From Candidatus Hydrogenedentota bacterium (lineage in GTDB: Bacteria > Hydrogenedentota > Hydrogenedentia > Hydrogenedentales > SLHB01), in the NCBI GenBank assembly GCA_026387845.1, contig JAPLKX010000241.1, positions 1 through 13,475 on the forward strand: DNA of 13,475 nucleotides, given 5' to 3'. Made by a program: the position numbers and the translations under genes. Shown here piece by piece: positions 1 to 6,053 of the stretch (position 1 is its first letter; each line of letters opens with the position of its first letter). The notes under the pieces were generated by a model. The model worked only from the letters and a program-made list of their open reading frames with translations, searched no databases and was not told the origin of the DNA.

Positions 1-203
1 GCGGGTAGCATAAAACGCAAATAGTGGTTGCCTCCCCCGCCAATCGCGTGCACTTTTTTCCCGAAACCTCATAAAGAAAGGTAACAAACTAAGGTTTATG
101 CTTCCCGAGCACGCTCCCTTCACTCCTGATCAACGTCTTGCGTTGAATTCACTCCTTGCCAGCTTCAGCCCCGTGCAACGCGGATGGCTCAGCGGCTTTC
201 TGG
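1..203. other. Gene-free stretch downstream of the methyltransferase
   Basis: I see no convincing coding sequence, tRNA or rRNA here. Small structures are present: a 6-bp stem with a 5-nt loop at 130-146 (TCAACG/CGTTGA) and a 9-nt inverted pair TTGCGTTGA (138-146) with TCAACGCAA (204-212). The second arm lies at the truncated end of the methyltransferase. AAACCT (64-69) and AGGTTT (92-97) also form a loose inverted pair. None has the T-run of an intrinsic terminator on the minus strand. A short open frame on the minus strand, just past the methyltransferase stop, ends in QKAAEPSALHGAEAGKE. It could be a displaced C-terminal tail, but this is weak. Confidence 0.4.
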
Positions 204-635
204 TCAACGCAACACCGTCAGCACCCGCAGCAGGCCCGACTTGTATCTTGGCCAGTCCGACTTGAGTTGGTGGTGCAGGCATCCGTAGTCGAGCACCACG
301 TCGAACGTCGCCGGTGGGAACGGCAGCCTCAATGCGTTTGCCTGGCGGAACTCGACGCGGGGCGCGCGGGATTTGGCGCCGATCTCGCGCGCGCGCCGCA
401 ATGCCCGCGCCTCATAATCGACCGCCGTCACGCGAAATGCTAACTGCGCAGCCGCAAATGCGTGCCGGCCCTCGCCGCAACCCAGGTCCAGCAGTGTTCC
501 GCCGGGGACCTGTTTCCGCACGTGCCGCAGAAACTCCACCGCATAAGGCGACGGCTCCAACACGCCCCAACCATGGACGCCCGTCGTGTATGCCTCCCGG
601 AAATACTGCCGATTCGCCCACTCCGCTGAAGTCAT
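204..635 (-). CDS. Class I SAM-dependent methyltransferase, C-terminally truncated
   Basis: The product is a 143-residue Rossmann-fold methyltransferase. Motif I, which binds S-adenosylmethionine, is LLDLGCGEGRHAF (residues 48-60). The acidic residue that contacts the ribose is in VDYEARAL (72-79). ANALRLPFPPATFDVVLDYG (99-118) matches motifs III-IV, and a CLHH segment follows. Family members usually run to about 200 residues, continuing after LLRVL with a PGG turn and the last two beta strands. Here the frame instead reads TVLR and stops, so the C-terminal third is missing. The ATG follows AAAGGGA by 7 nt, inside a repeat shared with the divergent sulfatase. The substrate cannot be told. Without the last strands the protein may be inactive, so this could be a decaying gene. 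Confidence 0.8.
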   Translation of the reverse strand: MTSAEWANRQYFREAYTTGVHGWGVLEPSPYAVEFLRHVRKQVPGGTLLDLGCGEGRHAFAAAQLAFRVTAVDYEARALRRAREIGAKSRAPRVEFRQANALRLPFPPATFDVVLDYGCLHHQLKSDWPRYKSGLLRVLTVLR

Positions 636-642
636 GATTTGA

Positions 643-678
643 TCCCTTTTTCGACAGGATAACAGGATTTATAGGATT
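643..678 (-). repeat. 36-bp leader repeat, minus-oriented copy
   Basis: On the minus strand this reads as three AATCC-containing units spaced 9 and 8 nt, then GTCGAAAAAGGGA. It matches the plus-oriented copy at 825-860 at 32 of 36 positions, including an unbroken 17-nt run. A T-tract precedes both copies. Its terminal AAAGGGA is the only plausible ribosome binding site of the methyltransferase, 7 nt from the ATG. Confidence 0.85.
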
Positions 679-758
679 AAAAAAACAGATTGATGGCAAA
701 AGCCTGATGGAGTAGCACTACCCTCTTGCGAAGCAGCAAAAAAGCGTATTTGCTTTAT

Positions 759-785
759 GTCCTTTTTGTCCCTTTCGTCCCTTTC
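759..785 (+). repeat. Period-9 GTCC repeat, three units
   Basis: GTCC occurs at 759, 768 and 777, exactly 9 nt apart, with pyrimidine-rich filler (CTTTTT, CCTTTC). It lies in the divergent intergenic region, 90 nt before the sulfatase start. It is the first of several such arrays in this window and is nearly identical in sequence to the array at 8145-8180. Confidence 0.8.
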
Positions 786-824
786 TTTTCCAGACTCCCA
801 AGCCTCGGTTTTTTTTCTTCAATA

Positions 825-860
825 AATCCTGTTAATCCTGTTATCCTGTCTAGAAAGGGA
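825..860 (+). repeat. 36-bp leader repeat, plus-oriented copy
   Basis: This is the inverted partner of 643-678 (32 of 36 identical). ATCC occurs at 826, 835 and 843, followed by GTCTAGAAAGGGA. The terminal AAGGGA acts as the Shine-Dalgarno sequence of the sulfatase, again 7 nt before the ATG. The pair therefore works as a mirrored leader for the two divergent genes. Confidence 0.85.
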
Positions 861-867
861 GAAACCG

Positions 868-2436
868 ATGAAAGAAAGTCGAAGATCTTTCCTGAAAGCC
901 GCGGCGGGTGTGGCGGCCGGCGTTGCGTTGGGCAAAAGGCCCATCCATGCCGCCTCTAAACGCAAGCCAAACCTCCTGTTCCTCTGGACGGACGAGCAGC
1001 GCGCCGACACCATCGACGTCTACGGCAACAGAAAGATTCAGTCGCCCAACATGGCCCGGCTCGCCCGAGAGAGCGTCGTGTTCCAAAACGCTTACGTCAG
1101 CCAACCCGTCTGCACGCCGTCCCGCTCGACCGTCATGACGGGCCTGTGGCCGCACCAGTCCGGCTGCGTCCAAAACAACATCCCGCTCCCCGAACGCACG
1201 CCCACGTTCGCCGAACTCCTCGCGGACCCCGACTACCGCACAGGCTATTTCGGCAAATGGCACCTCGGCGACGAGGTGTTCGCGCAGCACGGGTTCGAAG
1301 AGTGGCGCAGCATCGAAGACATCTACCGCAAACATTTCAGTCCCGGGCGCGATAAGAACGCGCTGAGCGACTACTCGAAATGGCTGGCCAGTCTCGGCTA
1401 CAAACCCGACGGCGACGCGGGCGAGTTTACGCGCAACTTTGCATCGCGGCTCCCGATCGAGCATTCCAAACCAAAGTATCTCGAGTTGCAGACGTGCGAC
1501 TTCCTCCGCCGGCACCGCGACGAGCCGTTCGCCCTGTACGTCAACTTCCTCGAACCGCACATGCCGTTCTACGGTCCCCTCAACGACCTCCACAAACCCG
1601 AAGACATCGATCTGCCCATCAATTTCAACGATCCCATCGAAGACAATGAGCCGCGCCAGTGCCGCGACCGCGTCAAAAAATACGTCACCGGCCTCTACTC
1701 CAAAGACCTCGACCTGACCAAAGAATCCGACTGGCGCCGCCTGATCGCCCGGTACTGGGGACTCGTCAGCGAGGTCGACCGAAGCGTTGGCGCAATCTTG
1801 GCAACGCTCGATGAGTTGGGGCTTGCGGACGATACCATCGTCGTCTACACCTCCGATCACGGCGACATGATGGGCTCGCACAGGCTCGTCGAGAAAAGCC
1901 TCATGTACCAGGAAGCGATGCGCGTCCCGCTGATGGTGCGCGCGCCCGGGCGCCTCGACCCGCACCTCGTCGAAGGCCAATTCAGCCACATCGATCTCGT
2001 CCCGACCCTGCTCGATCTGATGGACAGCGGCCCGAAAGAAAGCCTGCCTGGAAAGAGCCTGCTGGGTATGATGCGCGGCGAGAAACCTGCTCCACAGCCC
2101 GTCTTCGTCGAGTGGAACACGGCAACCCGCGAGCCGGGGGCCAAGGCGTCAAGCGACCCATCCGCCCGCGCCATCATCACGCCCGACGGCTGGAAACTCT
2201 GCCTGTACGACACCGGCGAAGCCCAGCTCTTCAACCTTGCCGCAGATCCCGGCGAGACGACGAATTTATTTGGCCGGCCCGAGCACAATTTTGTGGTTAA
2301 ACATCATTTGTCGGGTCTGATTTGGAATTGGCAGGCTAAGGTTGGCGATACGCTGGAGTTGCCACAGGCTAAAGGCCCCTTGGGAATCATTTCGCCCTCC
2401 GCTTCTGAGCCAGTTGGCCCACTGATTTACAGATAA
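868..2436 (+). CDS. Tat-exported sulfatase (alkaline phosphatase superfamily, type I)
   Basis: This is a 522-residue type I sulfatase that hydrolyses sulfate esters, probably outside the cytoplasm. The N-terminus has a twin-arginine signal (SRRSFLK, residues 4-10), a hydrophobic alanine-rich stretch, and a likely cleavage site near IHAA (26-29). The signature CTPSRSTVMTG (82-92) contains Cys82, the residue converted to formylglycine by a maturase not seen in this window. Metal and substrate ligands are visible in WTDEQRAD (40-47), GKWHLG (129-134; K130, H132), EPHMPF (229-234) and TSDHGD (328-333; D330, H331), with K343 after it. The length is normal. The start is fixed by AAGGGAG 6 nt upstream. 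It begins the operon, with 18 nt before the next gene. The substrate (glycan sulfate, choline sulfate or other) cannot be decided from sequence alone. Confidence 0.95.
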   Translation: MKESRRSFLKAAAGVAAGVALGKRPIHAASKRKPNLLFLWTDEQRADTIDVYGNRKIQSPNMARLARESVVFQNAYVSQPVCTPSRSTVMTGLWPHQSGCVQNNIPLPERTPTFAELLADPDYRTGYFGKWHLGDEVFAQHGFEEWRSIEDIYRKHFSPGRDKNALSDYSKWLASLGYKPDGDAGEFTRNFASRLPIEHSKPKYLELQTCDFLRRHRDEPFALYVNFLEPHMPFYGPLNDLHKPEDIDLPINFNDPIEDNEPRQCRDRVKKYVTGLYSKDLDLTKESDWRRLIARYWGLVSEVDRSVGAILATLDELGLADDTIVVYTSDHGDMMGSHRLVEKSLMYQEAMRVPLMVRAPGRLDPHLVEGQFSHIDLVPTLLDLMDSGPKESLPGKSLLGMMRGEKPAPQPVFVEWNTATREPGAKASSDPSARAIITPDGWKLCLYDTGEAQLFNLAADPGETTNLFGRPEHNFVVKHHLSGLIWNWQAKVGDTLELPQAKGPLGIISPSASEPVGPLIYR

Positions 2437-2454
2437 ACCTGGAGGTTATTTGGT

Positions 2455-3984
2455 ATGAGACTGCGTGGCGTTGCATTCGTTGCCGCCGTCATGTGTCTCA
2501 TTGCGCAGGCATCCTTCGCCTCGTTGGATTACTGGCCGACCGCCGGCTGGCGGACGTCGACGCCCGAAGAACAGGGCATAGACTCAGCCGTGCTGGCGGA
2601 ATCCCTGGCTTCTCTCAACAAGAAGCCGATCAACATCCACAGCCTGGTGGTTGTCCGCCACGGATACCTGGTTCTCGAAGCGTATTTTGCGCCGTTCACG
2701 CCTGGCTCGCAGCACGACATCGCGTCCGTCACGAAAAGCGTCACGGCCACGCTGATCGGCATTGCCGCCGACAAAGGCCTGATACGCAGCCTTGATCTAC
2801 CCGCCTTGGAGTTCTTTCCGCAGCGCACAGCCGCCAACCTCGATGATCGGAAAAAGGCTATAACGGTCGCGCACCTGCTCACGATGTCCTCGGGCCTGAC
2901 GTGCATCACCAGTCCCGGCGAAGTCACGCTGATGCAGATGATGGCCAGCCCGGATTGGGTCCAGTTCATGCTCGACCTGCCCATGCAGGACGCGCCCGGC
3001 ACGCGGTTCGTCTACAACAGCGGCGGCGTCCATCTCCTGTCGGCCATTGTCCACCAGGCCGCCGGCAAGAACGAGATCGAGTTCGCAAAAGAGAACCTCT
3101 TCGGTCCGCTGGGCATCACCAACGTTGCGTGGCCGCTCGATCCCAGCGGCGCCGATAACCACGGCTGGGGCGACCTCCGCCTGACGCCGCCCGACATGGC
3201 CAAGATCGGCCTGCTCTACCTTGAACGCGGTCAATGGGACGGCCGCCAGGTCCTGTCGCCCGAATGGGTGGCGGCCGCAACCACGTCGCATATAGCTACG
3301 TCGAATCCCGCGCATCCCGGCTACGGCTACCTGTGGTGGATCAACGACGGCGCCGGGTTTGCCGCTATAGGCAGGGGTGGCCAGCGCATCTTTGTGATGC
3401 CGGACCAGGACCTCGTAATCGTGACGACATCGGGCGACGACAACAGAACCATCGATCAGGCGCTGCCGGCTCAAATTGCCTCCGCCGTCAAATCGCCCGA
3501 CCCACTCCCGCCCAACGCCGCCGCGGCTGAGGTGCTGCGCAGCGAAGTTCAGAAAGCGGCCGTCCAAAACGAAAAGGCGCAACCCGTGCCGAAACTCCCC
3601 AAGATTGCGCGCCGGATCGCCGGCAAATCCTACAAGCTCCAATCCAACCCGCTGGGCTTGACCAGCATATCACTGGAATTTCCCAAGAAAGATGAGGCAA
3701 TCGTACAGATCGCAAGCGCCGGGGGCGCGGCCGGCGGCTCGGTCATGCAATTCGCGGTCGGCCTCGACGACGTGTTCCGCATGGCAAAAGGCCGGGAAGG
3801 TCTTCCCACCGCGGGCAAAGGTTCCTGGAAAGACGACAAGACGTTTGCCATGCAACTCGACGAGATCGGCAACATCAACCGGTGGATCGTCATGGCCACG
3901 TTCGATGAGAACGACGTGACATTGGTAATGCGGAGCCTCTCCGGCCTCGGTGAGATTACCCTGGCCGGAAAGAGCGCCGAATAG
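2455..3984 (+). CDS. Secreted serine hydrolase, beta-lactamase class C / S12 family
   Basis: The product has 509 residues, with a Sec signal peptide at about 1-22 (cleavage near SFA-S). The penicillin-binding fold has the nucleophile motif SVTK (S91, K94), a second motif YNSG (Y187-G190) and a third glycine-rich motif GRGGQ (306-310). The segment RLTPPDMAKIGLLYLERGQW (242-261) is typical of the COG1680 group of esterases and peptidases. Residues from about 350 onward form a separate beta-rich C-terminal domain of the kind often attached to this group. It is unlikely to be a true beta-lactamase; an esterase or D-amino-acid peptidase role is more probable. GGAGGT lies 8 nt before the ATG. The operon position, between an exported sulfatase and another exported hydrolase, suggests extracytoplasmic substrate processing. 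Confidence 0.9.
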   Translation: MRLRGVAFVAAVMCLIAQASFASLDYWPTAGWRTSTPEEQGIDSAVLAESLASLNKKPINIHSLVVVRHGYLVLEAYFAPFTPGSQHDIASVTKSVTATLIGIAADKGLIRSLDLPALEFFPQRTAANLDDRKKAITVAHLLTMSSGLTCITSPGEVTLMQMMASPDWVQFMLDLPMQDAPGTRFVYNSGGVHLLSAIVHQAAGKNEIEFAKENLFGPLGITNVAWPLDPSGADNHGWGDLRLTPPDMAKIGLLYLERGQWDGRQVLSPEWVAAATTSHIATSNPAHPGYGYLWWINDGAGFAAIGRGGQRIFVMPDQDLVIVTTSGDDNRTIDQALPAQIASAVKSPDPLPPNAAAAEVLRSEVQKAAVQNEKAQPVPKLPKIARRIAGKSYKLQSNPLGLTSISLEFPKKDEAIVQIASAGGAAGGSVMQFAVGLDDVFRMAKGREGLPTAGKGSWKDDKTFAMQLDEIGNINRWIVMATFDENDVTLVMRSLSGLGEITLAGKSAE

Positions 3985-3993
3985 CGGAGATCT

Positions 3994-4848
3994 ATGAAAC
4001 CTGCAATTTGCCTGCTGGCCGTCTTGCTCGCTGCGGGCGCGCACGCAGGCGAGTTGACGCTGCACCTGCGCAGCCGCGTAGAAGTGGAGGGCGCGGGGCC
4101 GGCGGATAGTTGTTGCGTGATGAACCGGCAACGCACCATCGCGCCCGCCCAAACCGCCATTATCATCTGCGACATGTGGGACAAGCACTGGTCGCGCGGC
4201 GCTACCGAAAGGGTGGCCGCCATGGCCCCGCGGATGAACGGAGTCGTGAAGGCCGCACGCGACTTGGGCATCTTCATCATCCACGCGCCCTCCGAAACCA
4301 TGGCGTTCTACAAAGACTCGCACGCACGCAAACGCATGAGCGACATGCCCAGGGTCGAACCGCCAAAGTTGCCGGCCACAGTCTACCCGCGCCTGCCCAT
4401 CGACGATTCCGACGGCGGGTCCGACACCGGCGAGACGCCGTGGTACAAAGCGTGGACGCGCCAGCACCCCGCCATCGAAATCGACGAGGCCCGCGACGGC
4501 ATTTCCGACGACGCCATCGAGATCTGGAGTGCCCTGCAGAACAAACGCATCCGCCACGTCATCATCATGGGCGTACACACCAACATGTGCATCATCAACC
4601 GGCCGTTCGCCATCAAGGCGCTTGCCGGCCGCGGAATGAACGTCTACCTCGCCCGCGACCTCACCGACGCGATGTACAACCCGGCGATGCCCCCGCGCGT
4701 CAGCCATTGGCAGGGCACCCGCCTCGTGATCGAATACATCGAGCGAACGTTCTGCCCCACCATTCTCAGCGACGACATCGCGGTCGTCCCCGGCGAGGAT
4801 GCGGGCCGGTTTATCGACACACTGCCCGAGGCTTCGTCAGCCAAATGA
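3994..4848 (+). CDS. Exported isochorismatase-family cysteine hydrolase
   Basis: The product has 284 residues and a Sec signal peptide (about 1-18, AHA-G). The family's catalytic Asp is in IIICDMWDKHW (D60; D63 is also acidic). The nucleophile cysteine is in the VHTNMC motif (C199), placed before a helix as in nicotinamidase and isochorismatase enzymes. There is an extended segment between them (about 100-165, including PSETMAFYKDSHARKRM), longer than in small isochorismatases. The export signal argues against a siderophore or NAD role, and the substrate is unknown. The gene starts 9 nt after the serine hydrolase stop, with GGAGA close to the ATG, so it is probably co-transcribed. Its TGA overlaps the ATG of the next frame (ATGA), which indicates translational coupling to a once-complete dehydrogenase gene. 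Confidence 0.9.
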   Translation: MKPAICLLAVLLAAGAHAGELTLHLRSRVEVEGAGPADSCCVMNRQRTIAPAQTAIIICDMWDKHWSRGATERVAAMAPRMNGVVKAARDLGIFIIHAPSETMAFYKDSHARKRMSDMPRVEPPKLPATVYPRLPIDDSDGGSDTGETPWYKAWTRQHPAIEIDEARDGISDDAIEIWSALQNKRIRHVIIMGVHTNMCIINRPFAIKALAGRGMNVYLARDLTDAMYNPAMPPRVSHWQGTRLVIEYIERTFCPTILSDDIAVVPGEDAGRFIDTLPEASSAK

Positions 4849-5054
4849 AATCACTTGTGCTTGTTGAATATGGGCAGTTTGAACTGCGCGACGTCCCAAC
4901 GCCGCCGATCGGGCCGCGCGACGTGCTGGTCCGCGTCACAGCGTGCGGCATCTGCGGAAGCGACGTCCACGGCATGGACGGCAGCACCGGCACCGGTCAG
5001 ACGCTCCTCGTCGACGGCGGCATTTCCACCGGCGCGACCAGAGCCACCACGTAG
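4845..5054 (+). pseudogene. Chimeric remnant: zinc alcohol dehydrogenase N-terminus fused to SDR C-terminus
   Basis: This open frame of 69 codons overlaps the preceding stop by ATGA. Residues 1 to about 48 are the start of a medium-chain zinc-dependent dehydrogenase: a GroES-like strand set, then ACGICGSDVHGMDGSTG, with Cys and Asp at the catalytic zinc site. In an intact protein a GHE motif and about 280 further residues follow. Instead the frame continues with GTGQTLLVDGGIST, the classic C-terminal signature of short-chain dehydrogenases, and stops. The join falls at ACCGGCACCGGT, where the two parents could share ACCGG. It looks like one deletion that removed the rest of the first gene and most of a second one. 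The product lacks both active sites and should be inactive. Misassembly is the alternative. Confidence 0.8.
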
Positions 5055-5076
5055 GCGCGGTTTTCCAACCCGCGCC
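5054..5076 (+). repeat. GC-rich hairpin after the chimeric remnant
   Basis: GGCGCGG (5054-5060) pairs with CCGCGCC (5070-5076) around a 9-nt loop, and starts on the last base of the TAG stop. No T-run follows, so it is not a standard intrinsic terminator. It could stabilise the 3' end of the operon transcript or be a dispersed palindromic repeat. Confidence 0.55.
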
Positions 5077-5105
5077 GTCTAGCAGCAAACCTCGAAGAGT
5101 TATAC

Positions 5106-5141
5106 GTCCACAGTGTCCACAGTGTCCACAATGTCCACTTC
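5106..5141 (+). repeat. Period-9 GTCC repeat, four units
   Basis: GTCC occurs at 5106, 5115, 5124 and 5133. The units are GTCCACAGT, GTCCACAGT, GTCCACAAT and GTCCACTTC. It lies between the chimeric remnant and the small exported protein, 66 nt before that ATG. This is the most regular array in the window. Confidence 0.9.
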
Positions 5142-5207
5142 CCAAACTCAGCCATTCCTGCAATGTTGCCGTCCCCGAGAATGTTCACAGATGGAGGAGG
5201 TGCACCT

Positions 5208-5792
5208 ATGAAGCGCATCGGGCAAGTTGTTTTCATTCTGACCTTGTTGTTCTCGTTGACAGCGCAGGCCGTCCCGCCGGCTTACAGAGGCCCGCTCGGG
5301 AACCCCGAAGAACCCACAATGCACCCGTACAAATGGCTGTTCCGCGGCGTTCCGTCCCTGCCGCCCAAAGGTTCCCTCACCGAACGCGGCTACATCAACA
5401 CGTTCCTTGAAGACGATCCATTCCTCGGATACGCGGCCGATTTCCTGGCGGGGGGCTATTTCTACGGCGTCGGTGAGAACGGATTGCTCGGGCTGGATTT
5501 TGTGGGCAACGTCCTGGGCGCGGCCAAATACGGCCGGGACGCCGTCAACTTTTCCGCGGGCATCATCGCGGCCCAGGGCGTGGTGGACTTGCTGCCCATG
5601 TATGATACAGTGGATCGCGAACTGGTTGAGTCGCGTGCCGCCGACATCCAGTTCGACCGGCGCGTCAATCGGACAGTTCGGGAACCCCTGGAAACCGACA
5701 GAGACCGAGCCCAGCGCCTGTACATCGGTGAGCGCGCCATGATCAACCGGAGGAACACGGCCCCCGGCAACATATCGAGATACCGGCGCTGA
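5208..5792 (+). CDS. Small exported protein of unknown function
   Basis: I do not recognise this 194-residue protein. It has a clear Sec signal peptide (positively charged MKR, hydrophobic core to about residue 20, AQA-V cleavage near 21). The mature part starts with a Pro/Gly-rich stretch, then a glycine-rich, weakly hydrophobic middle (FLAGGYFYGVGENGLLGLDF, FVGNVLGAAKYGRDAVNF) that could be membrane-associated. It ends in an Arg-rich, polar tail (RDRAQRLYIGERAMINRRNT). The start is set by AGGAGGTG 5 nt upstream; an in-frame ATG at 5163 lacks a ribosome binding site and would add 15 residues before the signal peptide. It follows the sulfatase operon by 153 nt and has its own terminator, so it may be a separate transcript. 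No enzyme motif is visible. Confidence 0.8.
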   Translation: MKRIGQVVFILTLLFSLTAQAVPPAYRGPLGNPEEPTMHPYKWLFRGVPSLPPKGSLTERGYINTFLEDDPFLGYAADFLAGGYFYGVGENGLLGLDFVGNVLGAAKYGRDAVNFSAGIIAAQGVVDLLPMYDTVDRELVESRAADIQFDRRVNRTVREPLETDRDRAQRLYIGERAMINRRNTAPGNISRYRR

Positions 5793-5812
5793 CATCAAGA
5801 TGCAGTCTTGTG

Positions 5813-5842
5813 GAAGCGGCGTCCCCGCCGCTTCATTTTTTT
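5813..5842 (+). terminator. Rho-independent terminator
   Basis: GAAGCGGCG (5813-5821) pairs perfectly with CGCCGCTTC (5826-5834) around a TCCC loop, followed by one A and seven T (5836-5842). It sits 20 nt after the stop of the small exported protein and ends the plus-strand gene block. Confidence 0.93.
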
Positions 5843-5861
5843 ATGCGAGGCCACGTAATAT

Positions 5862-6018
5862 ACTAGTGCTTGATTGCAGAAATACCAGATACGAAAATAA
5901 CTGCACTCTTGTAGGTCCGAATTCCGATTCGGACCAGGTGGAGCGGTCCGATTCAGAGATCGGACCTACGAAAGCACCATGGCAATAGAGCCTATGACCT
6001 CTGCAATTAGACACTAGT
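5862..6018. mobile_element. MITE/REP-like palindromic element with nested hairpins
   Basis: The ends are 18-bp inverted repeats: 5862-5879 (ACTAGTGCTTGATTGCAG) against 6001-6018 (CTGCAATTAGACACTAGT). They match at 15 of 18 positions, with seven perfect pairs at each end. No protein is encoded in the 157 bp between. Inside are two GGTCCGA hairpins. No clear target-site duplication is visible next to the ends. It lies between a terminator and the glycosyltransferase, ending 17 nt before that gene's Shine-Dalgarno site. A possible promoter (TTGATT at 5870, GAAAAT at 5893, 17-nt spacer) starts in the left end. The element could be a transposase-dependent miniature element or a RAYT-type REP unit; no transposase is present in the window. 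Confidence 0.6.
5911..5969. repeat. Two tandem GGTCCGA hairpins within an outer palindrome
   Basis: Hairpin 1 is GGTCCGAA / TTCGGACC (5914-5935) and hairpin 2 is GGTCCGAT / ATCGGACC (5945-5966). Each has an 8-bp stem and a 6-nt loop. The outer arms GTAGGTCCGA (5911-5920) and TCGGACCTAC (5960-5969) are also perfectly complementary. The DNA can therefore fold as two hairpins or one long arm. Confidence 0.9.
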
Positions 6019-6053
6019 CGCAACTTAACCCCGTCAGGAGGTGGGAACCAGCC

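Noticed and set aside
1..80. Possible tRNA, from GCGGG...CCCGC pairing
   Set aside because: No T-loop sequence, anticodon stem or CCA-compatible acceptor could be fitted.
726..959. Small open frame before and into the sulfatase
   Set aside because: Its YVLFVPFVPFF and INPVNPVIL stretches are translations of the period-9 repeats. There is no ribosome binding site and it overlaps the sulfatase start.
850..1989. Long minus-strand open frame (379 codons) across the sulfatase
   Set aside because: It lies opposite a sulfatase with all family motifs, has low-complexity V/A/D/G composition and no ribosome binding site. It is an antisense shadow.
3670..4707. Minus-strand open frame (345 codons) over the serine hydrolase and isochorismatase
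   Set aside because: It crosses two well-supported plus genes and has Arg/His/Gly/Asp-rich shadow composition with no recognisable domain.
4110..5054. Plus-strand open frame of 314 codons ending in the dehydrogenase remnant
   Set aside because: Its first 245 codons are the out-of-frame reading of the isochorismatase gene. Only the part from the coupled ATG at 4845 looks like protein.
5054..5076. Intrinsic terminator of the sulfatase operon
   Set aside because: The stem is good but no T-run follows. It is kept only as a hairpin.
5106..5141. Possible CRISPR array
   Set aside because: The units are 9 nt with no spacers, far below CRISPR repeat size, and no cas genes are present.
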